64,000 bases of DNA. Origin: Myxococcus fulvus (GTDB taxonomy: Bacteria > Myxococcota > Myxococcia > Myxococcales > Myxococcaceae). Below are positions 39,301-48,400 of this stretch, piece after piece. Numbering within the stretch: the first letter of the stretch is position 1; each line of letters opens with the position of its first letter. The stretch covers positions 1-64,000 of the forward strand of contig NZ_FOIB01000003.1 of NCBI RefSeq assembly GCF_900111765.1, in the 5' to 3' direction. The notes under the pieces were generated by a model that had not been told where the DNA came from, made no database searches, and worked only from the letters and a program-made list of their open reading frames with translations. The translations under genes were made by a program, and so were the position numbers.

Positions 39301-39948
39301 CTCGGGGTCGAGCACCGTTCCATCGAGCTCGACCCGTGTGGCGCGCAGGTGTTGCCGCCCCGGCTCCGGCCGCACGTTCCAGACCAGCAGATAGCCGTCC
39401 CCCGTGAAGGTCAGGCTGGTCTGCGTGAAGTTGCCAGCGCTCGGACGGAGCAGCTCCCTGTCGGCCCACAGGACCTGTCCGTCCGCGCCGACTCGCGTGC
39501 CGAGGAGGGGGGCGACGGTGTTTCCGTCCAGCGACGACACCGCCTGCCAGACCACGAGGAATCCCGTGCTGTCTCCGGCGATGGAGATTCCCTGGTGATA
39601 GAGGGACACATGCGCGCCTCGGGTCAAGCGGATGCCCACGGGGTCCAACACCTCTCCCGCTGCGTTCAGCCGGGTCGCGTAGACCTGCGTCCCTCCTGAG
39701 CCCTGGCTGCCGGTGCCGTGACGCTCATCCACCCAGGCCGCGAGGTAGTTCGAGGTGCCCCAGGCCAGGGCGGACTCGTATTGGGAGCCGTTCGCGGGGC
39801 TCGACCGGGTGGACCCCACGGGCCGCTCCGTGGAGAGCACGGGCCCCGACTGTGGCGTGGCACCCCACGCGCGCCCCTGCGCCCCGAACACTCCGACCCA
39901 AAGGACGAACGCCGCGATGGCGCGCGTTCGCATCCGTGACGACAACAT
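36361..39948 (-). CDS. Large surface protein with cadherin-like repeats and MYXO-CTERM-type tail
   Basis: 1195 residues. Signal peptide about 1-29 (ends GRAWGA). The N-terminal two thirds carry about a dozen repeats around FDGTNxLVVW/FNGTNYVVAW, with a beta-propeller rhythm. Then come four tandem Ig/cadherin-like repeats of about 90 residues, each with an EDTPLxLxLxAxDxxxD start and a GTLxGxxPxxxYTP middle. The end has a Cys (KSGGCSSSGGAP), a hydrophobic segment (LVMVLGVLALLA) and RRQR, the MYXO-CTERM sorting pattern, so the protein is probably processed and anchored at the cell surface. A GAGG site fits the ATG at 39948. Confidence 0.9.
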   Translation of the reverse strand: MLSSRMRTRAIAAFVLWVGVFGAQGRAWGATPQSGPVLSTERPVGSTRSSPANGSQYESALAWGTSNYLAAWVDERHGTGSQGSGGTQVYATRLNAAGEVLDPVGIRLTRGAHVSLYHQGISIAGDSTGFLVVWQAVSSLDGNTVAPLLGTRVGADGQVLWADRELLRPSAGNFTQTSLTFTGDGYLLVWNVRPEPGRQHLRATRVELDGTVLDPEGVDLGEGGLGQVTWTAQGGFIVYWAEGLWGVRVNTRGEAQGSAFRISAPDADVTSGPGFAFDGTNHLVIWTERDSESSAHRNILGARVSVTQGVLGAPFFIQEAPLYQPSPQVAFNGTNYVVAWHTDGVIDGARVTSVYARRVSPSGAMVDTDAYLVRRNPGGVFLFQDAMATSGTDMLLLWRNALVSTKSTLYATRLDITGALLTDHFLVTSSSNTQLSPAMASGGNRHLMVWAEPNVLPQGSDIFGTFLDDAGVEVTPGGFAIAESARDQQHPAVAFDGTNFLVTWTESMLDTANIMARRVPAFGAPVTPQFRLSQFGDSSAGPRLACDPKTCLVVWYSPSSNPASSAIVGNYVDTNDVVLPQGSSSWFVWGRPLEPDVAVSFDGTNFLLVYATGASDRHVEGRFVRRYGSPPGDSDTTGLVSTQAPGLRHVSAAFDGTNHVVAWMEGSQVRATRVSPSGTMLETTPWEMSPVESSLKQRPTVVSDGISSLVLWASRPPEGSTLNAIHGTRTMAFDSTPGSPQVLASAPWSDAFAAGTAVKPGQFLVAYSRFEGPPHGTHRLFTRKARYNTAPQVTDRSFESVEDTPLELTLTARDVENDAFTWSIAAEPAHGTLGGSPPAITYTPATGFRGEDRFQFTATDAEGMSSTATVRVTVIRAPVAPQVVPLDLELDEDSSIPLRLIATDENGDAVTYHIGPPPLHGSLSGTPPDLTYTPHADFSGTDVFGYWASDDGRLESTRAWVNITVRPIDDAPVAEDSSYFVHRPASVDIVLKAHDVDGDPLTYSVAQPRNGTLTGTAPNLVYTPFPNARDDESLVFTVSDGKRVATGTVTIDVRFTNVPPFARDQHFTVNPGESIDIELDVENVDGDVLTYDIREQPASGTLSGEPPHLRFQASDSFTGSVSFTYGVSDGLESATARVSIRSLARPADPSPGKSGGCSSSGGAPSLVMVLGVLALLARRQRSSGFARAHVTRQHR

Positions 39949-40062
39949 GGTTGACCTCGAAGGGAGCCGAGGCCGGGGGGGTGTCTCCGTAGTGAACGGA
40001 GGTCAGACGGGCAAGTTGCATTTTATTGAGCTTGGGCGCCGCTTTCGCCCCCAGAGAGACGA

Positions 40063-40096
40063 CGGGCCGCGCGAACGAGTGTCTCCGCGCGGCCCG
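40063..40096 (-). terminator. Perfect hairpin downstream of the hydrolase gene
   Basis: 11-bp perfect stem CGGGCCGCGCG/CGCGCGGCCCG (40063-40073 and 40086-40096), 12-base loop, 17 bases past the hydrolase stop on the minus strand. Beyond it, in the leader of the MYXO-CTERM gene, is an AT-rich island whose minus strand reads TAAAAT (40025-40020), a possible -10 element, without a convincing -35. Confidence 0.5.
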
Positions 40097-40112
40097 GTGG
40101 GTGCCGTCCCGC

Positions 40113-40979
40113 TCAGCCCTGGATGAAGGCGAGCAGGTCCTCGTTGATGATGCCCTTGTTGACCGCGCACATGCCGTGGCTGAAGCCGGGGTAGACCTTG
40201 AGCTTCGCGCCCTTGACCAGGGTGGCGGTGAGCTTGCCCGCGCCCTCGAAGGGGACGATCTGGTCGTCATCGCCATGCATGACCAGCGTGGGCACGTCGA
40301 ACTTCGCCAGGTCCGCGCGGAAGTCCGTCTCCGAGAAGGCCTTGACGGTGTCGTACTCGGCCTTGATGGAGGCCATCAGTCCCTGCATGACGAACGTGTC
40401 ACGAAGTCCCTCGGAGACCTTCGCGCCCGGGCGGTTGAAGCCGAAGAACGCCATGCTCAGCTCGCGGAAGAACGACGCGCGATCCGTCCGCACGCCCGCG
40501 CGGATGTCGTCGAACACCTTCATGGGGAGCCCGTTGGGGTGCCAGTCCGTCTTGAGCATGATGGGAGGCACCGCGCCGATGAGCACCGCCTTCGCCACGC
40601 GTGAGGTGCCGTGTCGGCCGATGTACCGCGCCACCTCGCCACCGCCCGTCGAGTGGCCCACGTGCACGGCCTTGCTCAGCCCCAGCGCCGAGGTCAGGTC
40701 CGCGAGGTCGTCCGCGAAGTGGTCCATGTCATGCCCGCTCCACGGCTGGGACGAGCGACCATTGCCCCGCCGGTCATGCGCGATGGTCCGGTAGCCGCGG
40801 TCCGATAGGAACATCATCTGGTCTTCGAATGCGTCGGCCGACAGCGGCCAGCCGTGCGAGAAGACGATGGGCTGGCCATCCCGGGGGCCCCAGTCCTTGA
40901 AGTAGATCTGCGTGCCGTCGCGGGTGGTGAGGTAGCTGCCGGAAATCTTTCCGGCCCCTGTGGACGCTTGTGTCGCCAT
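40113..40979 (-). CDS. Alpha/beta hydrolase, haloperoxidase/arylesterase type
   Basis: 288 residues from the ATG at 40979 ([20 protein letters not shown]). Oxyanion HGWPL (42-46), nucleophile S110 in [17 protein letters not shown], acid Asp in HGDDDQIVP (235-243), base H268 in YPGFSHGMC. This matches cofactor-free haloperoxidase-like esterases, often labelled non-heme chloroperoxidase or arylesterase. No signal peptide. Divergent from mltG over 212 bases. The true substrate is unknown; ester hydrolysis is more likely than halogenation. Confidence 0.9.
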   Translation of the reverse strand: MATQASTGAGKISGSYLTTRDGTQIYFKDWGPRDGQPIVFSHGWPLSADAFEDQMMFLSDRGYRTIAHDRRGNGRSSQPWSGHDMDHFADDLADLTSALGLSKAVHVGHSTGGGEVARYIGRHGTSRVAKAVLIGAVPPIMLKTDWHPNGLPMKVFDDIRAGVRTDRASFFRELSMAFFGFNRPGAKVSEGLRDTFVMQGLMASIKAEYDTVKAFSETDFRADLAKFDVPTLVMHGDDDQIVPFEGAGKLTATLVKGAKLKVYPGFSHGMCAVNKGIINEDLLAFIQG

Positions 40980-41191
40980 GGCGTGTCCTCGCGTTTCGGG
41001 TGGGTGCAACCATCGCGAAGATGGGGACCGGAATCGGGGGACGCCATGGCATCCGGGCACTCGGACAGCCGGCGATTCGGGTGGCAGGGGGGAGGGTGAT
41101 GCCCGGCGGGCCAGCGGGGGAGCGCCTGGGAGCGGACATCCGATGACACGGAAGGATGCAGCCCGCGTCGGCGGTGCTACCCTGCGCCGCG

Positions 41192-42208
41192 ATGAAGAAA
41201 GTCCTCGCGGCTCTGGCAGTGGTCATCGTGTTGGCGGCGGTGGCGGGTGTGGGTGCCTTCGTGGTGATGGAGGGGGCGGTCAACAAGGCCGTCGCCGCTC
41301 CGGGTGCGCCCGTGGTGGAGTTCACCGTCCCCAAGGGAACCTCGGGCAGGGGTCTGGGTGGCCTGCTCGTCACGCAGGGGTTGCTCTCGGACACCAAGGT
41401 CTGGCGCTACCACCTGTTCCGTCGGGGTGGGTTCTCGCCCAAGGCGGGGCGTCACCCGGTGAGCCCGTCCATGACGGTGGCGGAGCTGGCCAAGGCGCTG
41501 GAGGGCAACCCGCTCCCGGACGACATCCCGTTCGTGGTGGTGGAGGGCTGGCGGCTTCGGGACACGGACGCGGCGCTCGTCGCGGCGAACCTCATCAAGC
41601 CGGGCGAGTACATCGCGGCGGCCAGCAACCCCAGCCGCTTCAAGGCGCCGTTCCCGCTGCCCGTCACCACGCTGGAGGGTTACCTCTACCCGGAGACGTA
41701 CGGCATCATCCCCGGCGACGTGGACGTGGAGGACCTCATCCAGCGGCAGCTGGACGCCTTCGCCGCGCGCTTCTACACGCCGAACAAGGACGCCATCACC
41801 CAGAGCGGCCGCTCGCTGCACGAGGTGGTGGTGATGGCCTCCATGCTGGAGCGCGAGGAGCCGGTGCCGGCGCAGCGCCCCCTGGTGGCGGGCATCCTCT
41901 GGAAGCGCGTGGACAAGGGCTTCCCGCTCGGCGTGGACGCGACATCGCGTTACGTGCTGGCGCAGTGGAACGACCGCAAGGAGTTCCTCAAGCGCCTGAG
42001 AGATCCCGAGGACCCGTACAACACGCGGCACCGCAAGGGCCTGCCGCCGGGTCCCATCGGCGCGCCCACCGTGGAGTCGCTCCAGGCCGCCATGGCGCCC
42101 AAGCCGAGCGAGTTCTGGTACTACCTGCACGACGCGCAGAAGAACCTGCACCCCTCGCGCAACGCGGACGAGCACGAGGCGCTGCGCAAGAAGTACAACG
42201 TGTACTGA
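41192..42208 (+). CDS. mltG: Endolytic murein transglycosylase MltG
   Basis: 338 residues from ATG 41192. N-terminal anchor helix (3-25), a LysM-like part (about 40-110), then the YceG catalytic region with [10 protein letters not shown] (161-170), the catalytic Glu E220 in ASMLEREEP, and a C-terminal [16 protein letters not shown] block. It cuts nascent glycan strands at the inner membrane and helps set their length. A hairpin follows, then the first sigma-54 promoter. Confidence 0.94.
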   Translation: MKKVLAALAVVIVLAAVAGVGAFVVMEGAVNKAVAAPGAPVVEFTVPKGTSGRGLGGLLVTQGLLSDTKVWRYHLFRRGGFSPKAGRHPVSPSMTVAELAKALEGNPLPDDIPFVVVEGWRLRDTDAALVAANLIKPGEYIAAASNPSRFKAPFPLPVTTLEGYLYPETYGIIPGDVDVEDLIQRQLDAFAARFYTPNKDAITQSGRSLHEVVVMASMLEREEPVPAQRPLVAGILWKRVDKGFPLGVDATSRYVLAQWNDRKEFLKRLRDPEDPYNTRHRKGLPPGPIGAPTVESLQAAMAPKPSEFWYYLHDAQKNLHPSRNADEHEALRKKYNVY

Positions 42209-42218
42209 GCCTGGACGG

Positions 42219-42247
42219 CGCCCCCCTGCCGAGGAGGCGGGGGAGCG
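42219..42247 (+). terminator. Hairpin after mltG
   Basis: 12-bp stem with one mismatch and one G-U pair (42219-42230 with 42236-42247), five-base loop, 10 bases past the mltG stop and 22 bases before the first sigma-54 promoter. No T tract. Confidence 0.5.
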
Positions 42248-42269
42248 AAGCCTCGACTCCATCTGTCCG

Positions 42270-42286
42270 CTGGCGCACCTGTTGCT
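42270..42286 (+). promoter_or_regulatory. Sigma-54 (-24/-12) promoter of lipoprotein copy 1
   Basis: CTGGCGCACCTGTTGCT has the invariant GG and GC exactly ten bases apart and the TTGCT of the -12 element. Predicted +1 is near 42297, leaving a leader of about 26 bases to the GTG at 42323. The same core precedes the two paralogues. A palindrome CTCCCTCGT/ACGAGGGAG (42293-42301 and 42307-42315) covers +1 to the ribosome binding site in this copy only. Confidence 0.78.
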
Positions 42287-42322
42287 CAGTGGCTCCCTCG
42301 TTGAACACGAGGGAGAGGTGTC

Positions 42323-45300
42323 GTGCGGCGCAAGACAGTCGGGGCGGTGGGGTGGGGGCTGGGTGTTGCGCTCGGGCTCCTGGGTGGGTGCGGGCCTTCC
42401 CAACATGGGGAACGCAGTTCCACTCCTCCGGTGGTGGCCTCCCCGGACACGAGCCCGGAGTCGAGTGACGAGGAGCTGGTCACCCGGACGGTGACGTTCG
42501 GCGCGGGCGCGGACACGCACGTGGTGGCGACCTCACCGACGACGAGCTTCGGCTCCTCGCCCACGTTGGAGGTGGACCGCGCTCCCGAGTCCGAGGCCTA
42601 CCTGCGCTTCTACATCGAGCCCTTCACGGGGACGGTGACGACGGCGCGGCTTCGCGTCTTCGCGGTGGATGGCTCGGCCGATGGCCCCACGGTGTACGAC
42701 CCGCCCGGCGTGCGTTCGTGGAACGAGCTGACGACGTGGAACAACCGCCCGGACTGGGGCGGGTACTGGGGCGTGGTCAGCGCGGGCGCGGTGGCGAGCG
42801 GCACCTGGATGGAGCTGGACGTCAGCGACATGTCCATCTCCCAGGGCAGCTATGTGGACGTGTTCCTGCGCGCGGACGGCACGGACGGCATGACGCTCGC
42901 GTCGAGCGAGCACCCCGACCCGGCCCTGCGTCCGCAGTTGGTGCTCACGTTGGAGTCCGCGTCGGACCATCCGCCCCCGCGCCCGGCGCCGCTCACGGTG
43001 TCCGGTGCGCCGGTGTCCTTCGCTCCGAGCGCGGACACGTTCGTCTCCGAGGATGCGCCGGGTTCGGCGGAGGGTGGCTCCGCGCGGGCGCTGCGCGTGG
43101 GCTCGAGTCCGGGGCGTGAGGCGCACCTGCGCTTCTCCGTGACGGGGCTGACGGAGACGGTGCAGCGCGCGGTGTTGCGCTTGCGAGTGGCCGCGGACGG
43201 CACGGAGGGCGGCCCGTCCGTCTTCGGTACCCAGGGCACGTGGAGCGAGTCGGCCATGACGTGGAGCACGCGTCCGGCGCGAGTGGGGGGCACGTTGGAC
43301 CGGGCGCCGTTCCTCGCGCCCTATGGCTTCGTGGAGTACGACGTCACGAACCAGGTGCGTGGCAACGGGGACGTCACCTTCGGGCTGTATGGCAACTCCG
43401 GGGACGAGGTGGCGTTCCACTCGCGCGAGGCCGCGGACCTGGAGCCTCGGCTGTTCGTGTGGGCCGGTGCGTCGCGGAGCGAGCCGGGCGATGACTGCAT
43501 GACGCGACAGGAGGTCATCGCGACCAGCGTCCCTCCGCTCCATGACACGTATGCGACGCCGGAGACGCCGTCGACGACGTACCACCGCGAGGCCTCGCTG
43601 CGCGTGGATGGGGCGCCTCGCGCGGAGGGCTTCCTGGACTTCGACGTGCAGCTGGGCGCGCAGCCCGTGCGCCGGGTGCTGCTGCGCCTGTATGCGCTGG
43701 ACGCGTCGGCGAATGGACCGCAGGTGTTCTCGGCGCAGTCGTTCGACGAGGCGACGACGGACTGGGCCCATCGCCCCGTCGTGAGCGGGAGCGCCCTCGC
43801 GAACCTGGGCGCGGTGGCGCGGGACTCCTGGGTGGAGATCGACGTGACCGATGTGGTGACGACGTCGGGGCGTCATGCCTTCGCGTTGGTGCCGGACTCG
43901 GCGGATGGGTTGCGCTTCGCCTCGGCCGAGGCCAGCGAGCGCGGCATCATCGACGCCGCGCCCCAGCTCGTCGTCGTCAAGGACGCGGCGCCGCGCTGCT
44001 CGTACCGGGGCACGAAGCCCTCGGGGACGACGGCGTGGGTGAGGCAGTCCACGGCGGTGGAGGCGGAGCGCTCGCACCACACCGCGCCCGCGCCGGGAGG
44101 GGGCTTCGTCGTCCTCAGCCACCAGGAGCAGACGCGGGATGCGCCTGTCTCGGCCGAGTGGACGGACGTCATCACGCTGCACCGCGCGGACGGGAGCGTG
44201 GTGTGGACGCGGGCCTTCACGCAGGCGCAGGTCTCCTTCACGCGGGTGGCGGTGACGGCGCAGGGTCACGTGCTCGCCGCCGGCTCCTACGCCGGGACGC
44301 CGGACCTGGGGACGGGCGCGCTGCCCCAGGGCACCGGCATGTTCGTGCTGGAGCTGACGGCGTCGGGCGCCGTGGAGTGGACGCGGGGCTACACCGCGTG
44401 GTTCCAGCGGGCCGACGAGCGGCTCGACAATCCGATGCAGGTGCTCGACCTGGCCACGGACGCGCAGGGCGGGGCGGTGCTGGTGGGCACCTTCTGGGGC
44501 TACACGGACTTCGGCGCCGGGCCCGTCTACTCCGGCAAGCCGTTCCCCTATGACGACACGTATCCGAACTCGTACGTGCTGAAGCTGGACGGGCAGGGGG
44601 GTTATCAGTGGGCGAAGCTGCTCCTGGCGGACACGCTGCGCGGCACTCAGGCGACGAGCGTCGCGGTGGATGCCGCGGGACAGGTCACCGTGGGCGGCTG
44701 GGCAGGGAGGGCGACGGACTTCGGCGTGGGGCCGGACGCGCGAATCGGTCCCTTCGTGGCCCGGTGGGACGCGAGCGGTGCGCACCGCTGGGTGCGCGTC
44801 ATCCCGGTCTACTTCAGCAGCCTGCGTGCCTTGACCGTCATGCCGGACGGCGGCGTCGCGTTCATCGGAGACTTCGGTGGCCGCTTCGACTTCGCGGGGC
44901 AGTCCTACGCCAGCCGCGAGCCGGACGAGTACGACGGTGGGCCTCGGGACACGATGCTCGGTCGGCTGAGCGCCACGGGGGCGGACGTGGTGCTGCGCAC
45001 GTTCCGTGAGCTGACGTTCCAGGACCTCATCGTCGACGCCCAGGGCCACCTGGTGACGACGCAGGCGGGCGGCGGGAGTCTCCTCGGCCTGGGCGACGTG
45101 GGCCCGTTGGAGTCGGAGGCGCCGTACCGGCCCACGGTGGCGAGCTTCACGGACGCGTTGGAGACGCGCTGGGTCCGGGTGTTCGACCCGCTCCAGTCGA
45201 ACCTCCTGCTCACGTCGCAGCCGGGAGGCATCCTCTTCACCGGAGACCTGGTCGGCGCGTTCGAGGTGGATGGCGTCTGGTACACGCCGACGTCACGTCG

Positions 45301-45334
45301 CTCGGACGTGCTGCACCTGCTGCTGCGGCCGTAG
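42323..45334 (+). CDS. CBM96/DNRLRE-repeat beta-propeller lipoprotein, paralogue 1
   Basis: 1003 residues, GTG start behind GGGAGAG. Lipobox L20-G-G-C23, Gly at +2 (no Asp inner-membrane retention signal). Three DNRLRE/CBM96-like modules at about 52-208, 215-380 and 395-555, each with a DTxV...SFGSS or equivalent start, a LRF/DFDV strand, WxExxxTWxxRP and a DVT strand. A Cys-bearing link (CSYRGTKPSGTTAW) leads to a C-terminal beta-propeller-like half (about 570-1000) with repeats like DVITLHRADGSVVWTRAF. Probably an outer-membrane surface protein binding a polysaccharide; ligand unknown. Own transcription unit. Confidence 0.85.
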   Translation: MRRKTVGAVGWGLGVALGLLGGCGPSQHGERSSTPPVVASPDTSPESSDEELVTRTVTFGAGADTHVVATSPTTSFGSSPTLEVDRAPESEAYLRFYIEPFTGTVTTARLRVFAVDGSADGPTVYDPPGVRSWNELTTWNNRPDWGGYWGVVSAGAVASGTWMELDVSDMSISQGSYVDVFLRADGTDGMTLASSEHPDPALRPQLVLTLESASDHPPPRPAPLTVSGAPVSFAPSADTFVSEDAPGSAEGGSARALRVGSSPGREAHLRFSVTGLTETVQRAVLRLRVAADGTEGGPSVFGTQGTWSESAMTWSTRPARVGGTLDRAPFLAPYGFVEYDVTNQVRGNGDVTFGLYGNSGDEVAFHSREAADLEPRLFVWAGASRSEPGDDCMTRQEVIATSVPPLHDTYATPETPSTTYHREASLRVDGAPRAEGFLDFDVQLGAQPVRRVLLRLYALDASANGPQVFSAQSFDEATTDWAHRPVVSGSALANLGAVARDSWVEIDVTDVVTTSGRHAFALVPDSADGLRFASAEASERGIIDAAPQLVVVKDAAPRCSYRGTKPSGTTAWVRQSTAVEAERSHHTAPAPGGGFVVLSHQEQTRDAPVSAEWTDVITLHRADGSVVWTRAFTQAQVSFTRVAVTAQGHVLAAGSYAGTPDLGTGALPQGTGMFVLELTASGAVEWTRGYTAWFQRADERLDNPMQVLDLATDAQGGAVLVGTFWGYTDFGAGPVYSGKPFPYDDTYPNSYVLKLDGQGGYQWAKLLLADTLRGTQATSVAVDAAGQVTVGGWAGRATDFGVGPDARIGPFVARWDASGAHRWVRVIPVYFSSLRALTVMPDGGVAFIGDFGGRFDFAGQSYASREPDEYDGGPRDTMLGRLSATGADVVLRTFRELTFQDLIVDAQGHLVTTQAGGGSLLGLGDVGPLESEAPYRPTVASFTDALETRWVRVFDPLQSNLLLTSQPGGILFTGDLVGAFEVDGVWYTPTSRRSDVLHLLLRP

Positions 45335-45363
45335 CGAGGGCCTCGAGTCTTCGTGGCACATGG

Positions 45364-45399
45364 ACGGGCGCGGGCACCCACGGTGGGGCTCGCGCCCGT
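45364..45399 (+). terminator. Hairpin between paralogues 1 and 2
   Basis: 9-bp perfect outer stem ACGGGCGCG/CGCGCCCGT (45364-45372 and 45391-45399) with further imperfect pairing inside. It ends five bases before the second sigma-54 promoter. No T tract; likely terminator of copy 1. Confidence 0.5.
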
Positions 45400-45404
45400 A
45401 CGCG

Positions 45405-45421
45405 TTGGCGCACCTGTTGCT
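45405..45421 (+). promoter_or_regulatory. Sigma-54 (-24/-12) promoter of lipoprotein copy 2
   Basis: TTGGCGCACCTGTTGCT, GG-N10-GC spacing exact, followed by TTCCCA. Predicted +1 near 45432, leader about 27 bases to the GTG at 45459. Identical over 17 bases to the copy 3 promoter. Any enhancer site would have to lie in the end of copy 1 or within the new gene, as only five bases separate it from the hairpin. Confidence 0.82.
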
Positions 45422-45458
45422 TTCCCATCGCAATGGCAGCACGCGAGGGAGAGATGAC

Positions 45459-48400
45459 GTGAATCGGCGGACAGTCGGAGCAGTGGGTTGCGGTCTGGGA
45501 GTGGCACTGGTCTTCCTGGGTGGGTGCGGGGGTGCCCAGGAAGGCGTCTCGGTTTCACAGACAGAAGTCATCGAGCAGGAACGTGACGCGCTGGTCACGC
45601 GCACGGTGAGCATCATCGCGATGGCGGACACGCACGTGTCCTCCGCGCAGCCGACGTCGAGCTTCGGCTCATCACAGACGATGGTCGTGGGACGCGCTCC
45701 CGAGTCGGAGGCGTACCTGCGCTTCTTCGTCGACCCCATCCCGGAGGGGCGCATCACCACCGCGAGGCTGCGGGTGTATGCGATAGAGGGCTCCTCGGAC
45801 GGACCCACCGCCCATGGGCCGGGCGTGTACCGGAACTGGAACGAGGAGACGACGTGGAACACGCGGCCCGTGCACTCCACCTCGTGGCTCGCCACGTCGG
45901 CGGTGGTGCCGGATGGCTCGTGGATGGAGTTCGACGTCACCAACGTCCACGTCGGCCCCAACTCCTTCAGTGACCTGTTCCTGAAGGCGGATGGGGACGA
46001 CAGCGTCACCATCGCCTCGAGCGAGCACCCCGACCCCGCGCTGCGCCCCCAGCTGCTGCTCACCGTCGAGAGCGCGCCGGACCACCCCACGAACCCGCTG
46101 GTGCCCTTCGCGGTGGCCACCCCTCCGCTGACCTTCGTCGCGACCGAGGACACGTTCGTCTCCGCCGACGCGCCGACGTCGTCCGCCGGTGGCAGCGCCC
46201 AGACGCTCGTGGTGGGAAATGGCCCGGAGCGCGAGGTGCACCTGCGCTTCAACGTCCAGGGCCTGCCGGAGACCGTGCAGCGCGCGGTGCTGCGCCTCCA
46301 CCTCGCCAGGGACGGCTCCTCGGGTGGCCCGTCCGTCCACGCGACGCAGGGGAGCTGGAGCGAGTCGAGCGTCACCTGGAACAACCGCCCGACGAAGACG
46401 GGGAGCCGACTGGACCGCATGCCGTTCCTGGAGCCCTGGGGCTTCGTCGACTACGACGTGACGGCGTCCGTGCGCGGCAATGGGAGCGTGACACTGGGGC
46501 TCTACGCGCAGTCCGCTGACGGGGTGTCCTTCCATTCGCGCGAGTCCTCCAGCGCGAGCGCTCCTCAGCTCCTCGTCTGGACGGGCACACCCCGCACGCC
46601 GCCGCCCGACGCCTGTCTCACACGTCGTGAGCTCCAGACGACGACGGTGCTCCCGCTGCATGACGCCTACGTCGACGCGTACCACCAGGACCGCTCCTAC
46701 CATCGCGACGCGACGCTGCAGGTAGACTCCGGGGCCGTCAGCTACCTGGACTTCGACGTGAAGCCCTTCCCGGGGCAGGTCCGCCGCGTGCTGCTCCAGC
46801 TCTACGCCCTGGAGGCGACGGGCAGCGGTCCGCGCATCTTCAAGGCCCAGCCCTTCGACCCGTACACCATCAGCTGGCACCAGCAGCCCACCACGCTCTA
46901 CCCCTTCGGAGACCTGGGCCCGGTGAAGAAGGACCAGTGGGTGGAGTACGACGTGACGAACGAGGTGACGGCGCCGGGCCGCCACGCCTTCGGGCTGGTG
47001 CCGGACTCGTCGGACGGACTGAGCTTCGCCTCGGTCGACGCGCACTGGGGCTACATCCTCCACGCCGCGCCCCGGCTGGTCATCGTCACGGAGAGCGAGC
47101 CGTTCTGCTCGTATCGCGGCACCAACCCCGCGGGAGGGACGCTCCAGGGCACGCAGGCGGGCCGTCCGGAGGCCGAGCGTTCGAGGGACACGGCGTCCGT
47201 GCCCGGTGGTGGCTTCGTCGTGCTGAGCGCGGTGGAGCAGACGCTGGACAGCACGCCCTGGTCCTCGCAGACGGACGTCGTCACGCTGCACCGCGAGGAC
47301 GGCGGCATCGCGTGGTCGCGCGAGTTCCCCCAGGCGAACGTGGAGTTCCGCAAGGTGACGGTGACGACGCTGGGCAACGTGCTCGTGGCGGGTGAGTACC
47401 GGGGCGCGCCGGACCTGGGCAAGGGTGCGCTGCCCCTGGCCGGGAACACGGGCCTGTTCGTGATGAAGCTGACGCCGTCGGGCGCGGTGGACTGGACGCG
47501 GGGCTACACCGCCTGGTTCGACGACGGCACGGTGCGCCACGAGAACCCGATGGCCGTGTATGACCTGGCCACGGACGCGCACGGCAGCGCGGTGGTGACG
47601 GGCAGCTTCTGGGGCTCCACGGACTTCGGAGGCGGGGAGCTGCGCTCCGGGAAGACCTTCCCCTATGACGAATCCCTGCCGAACAGCTTCATCGTGAAGC
47701 TCCAGTGGGATGGAGCCTACGCGTGGGCGCAGACCCTCAAGTCGCCGGGCATCCGAGGCGCCCAGGCCATGGCCCTCACGGTGGACGCGCAGGAGAACAT
47801 CACCGTGGGCGGCACCACGGGGCAGGGCATCGACTTCGGTGATGGCCCCGTCTACCGCAACGGCCTGTTCGTCGCGCGGTGGAGCCCGAGCGGCGTCTAT
47901 CAGTGGTCCCGGGTGATGGGCGTGAACCACTCCAGGATGAGCGGCGTGGTGGTGCTGCCGGACGGCGGAGTGGTCTTCGCCGCGAGCTTCGAGGGAGGCC
48001 TCGCCTTCGGTGGGCGCACCTACGCCAGCAAGGAGCCGGATGAGTACGAGGGCGGCCCCTGGGACGCGGTCCTCGGCCGACTGGGGCCCACGGGCGAGGA
48101 GGTGTCGCTGCGGCACTTCCAGCAGACGCCCGCTCGCTCCAGCTTCTTCCAGGACCTGGTGCTGGACGGTGCGGGCAACCTGGTGGTGTCGCTGGGAGGT
48201 TTCGGCGGGCTGCTCGGGCTGGGCGAAGTGGGGCCTCCGGGCGTCACCTCGCCGCCCCGGCCGACGGTGGCGAGCTTCACGGCCTCGCTGGAGCCGCGCT
48301 GGGTCCGCGTGCTGGACGTGCTCCAGTCGGACCTGCGCCTGTCGCCTGCGGGCGAGGGCGTCATCGTCACCGGTGACTTCGCGGGGGCCTTCGAGCTGGA

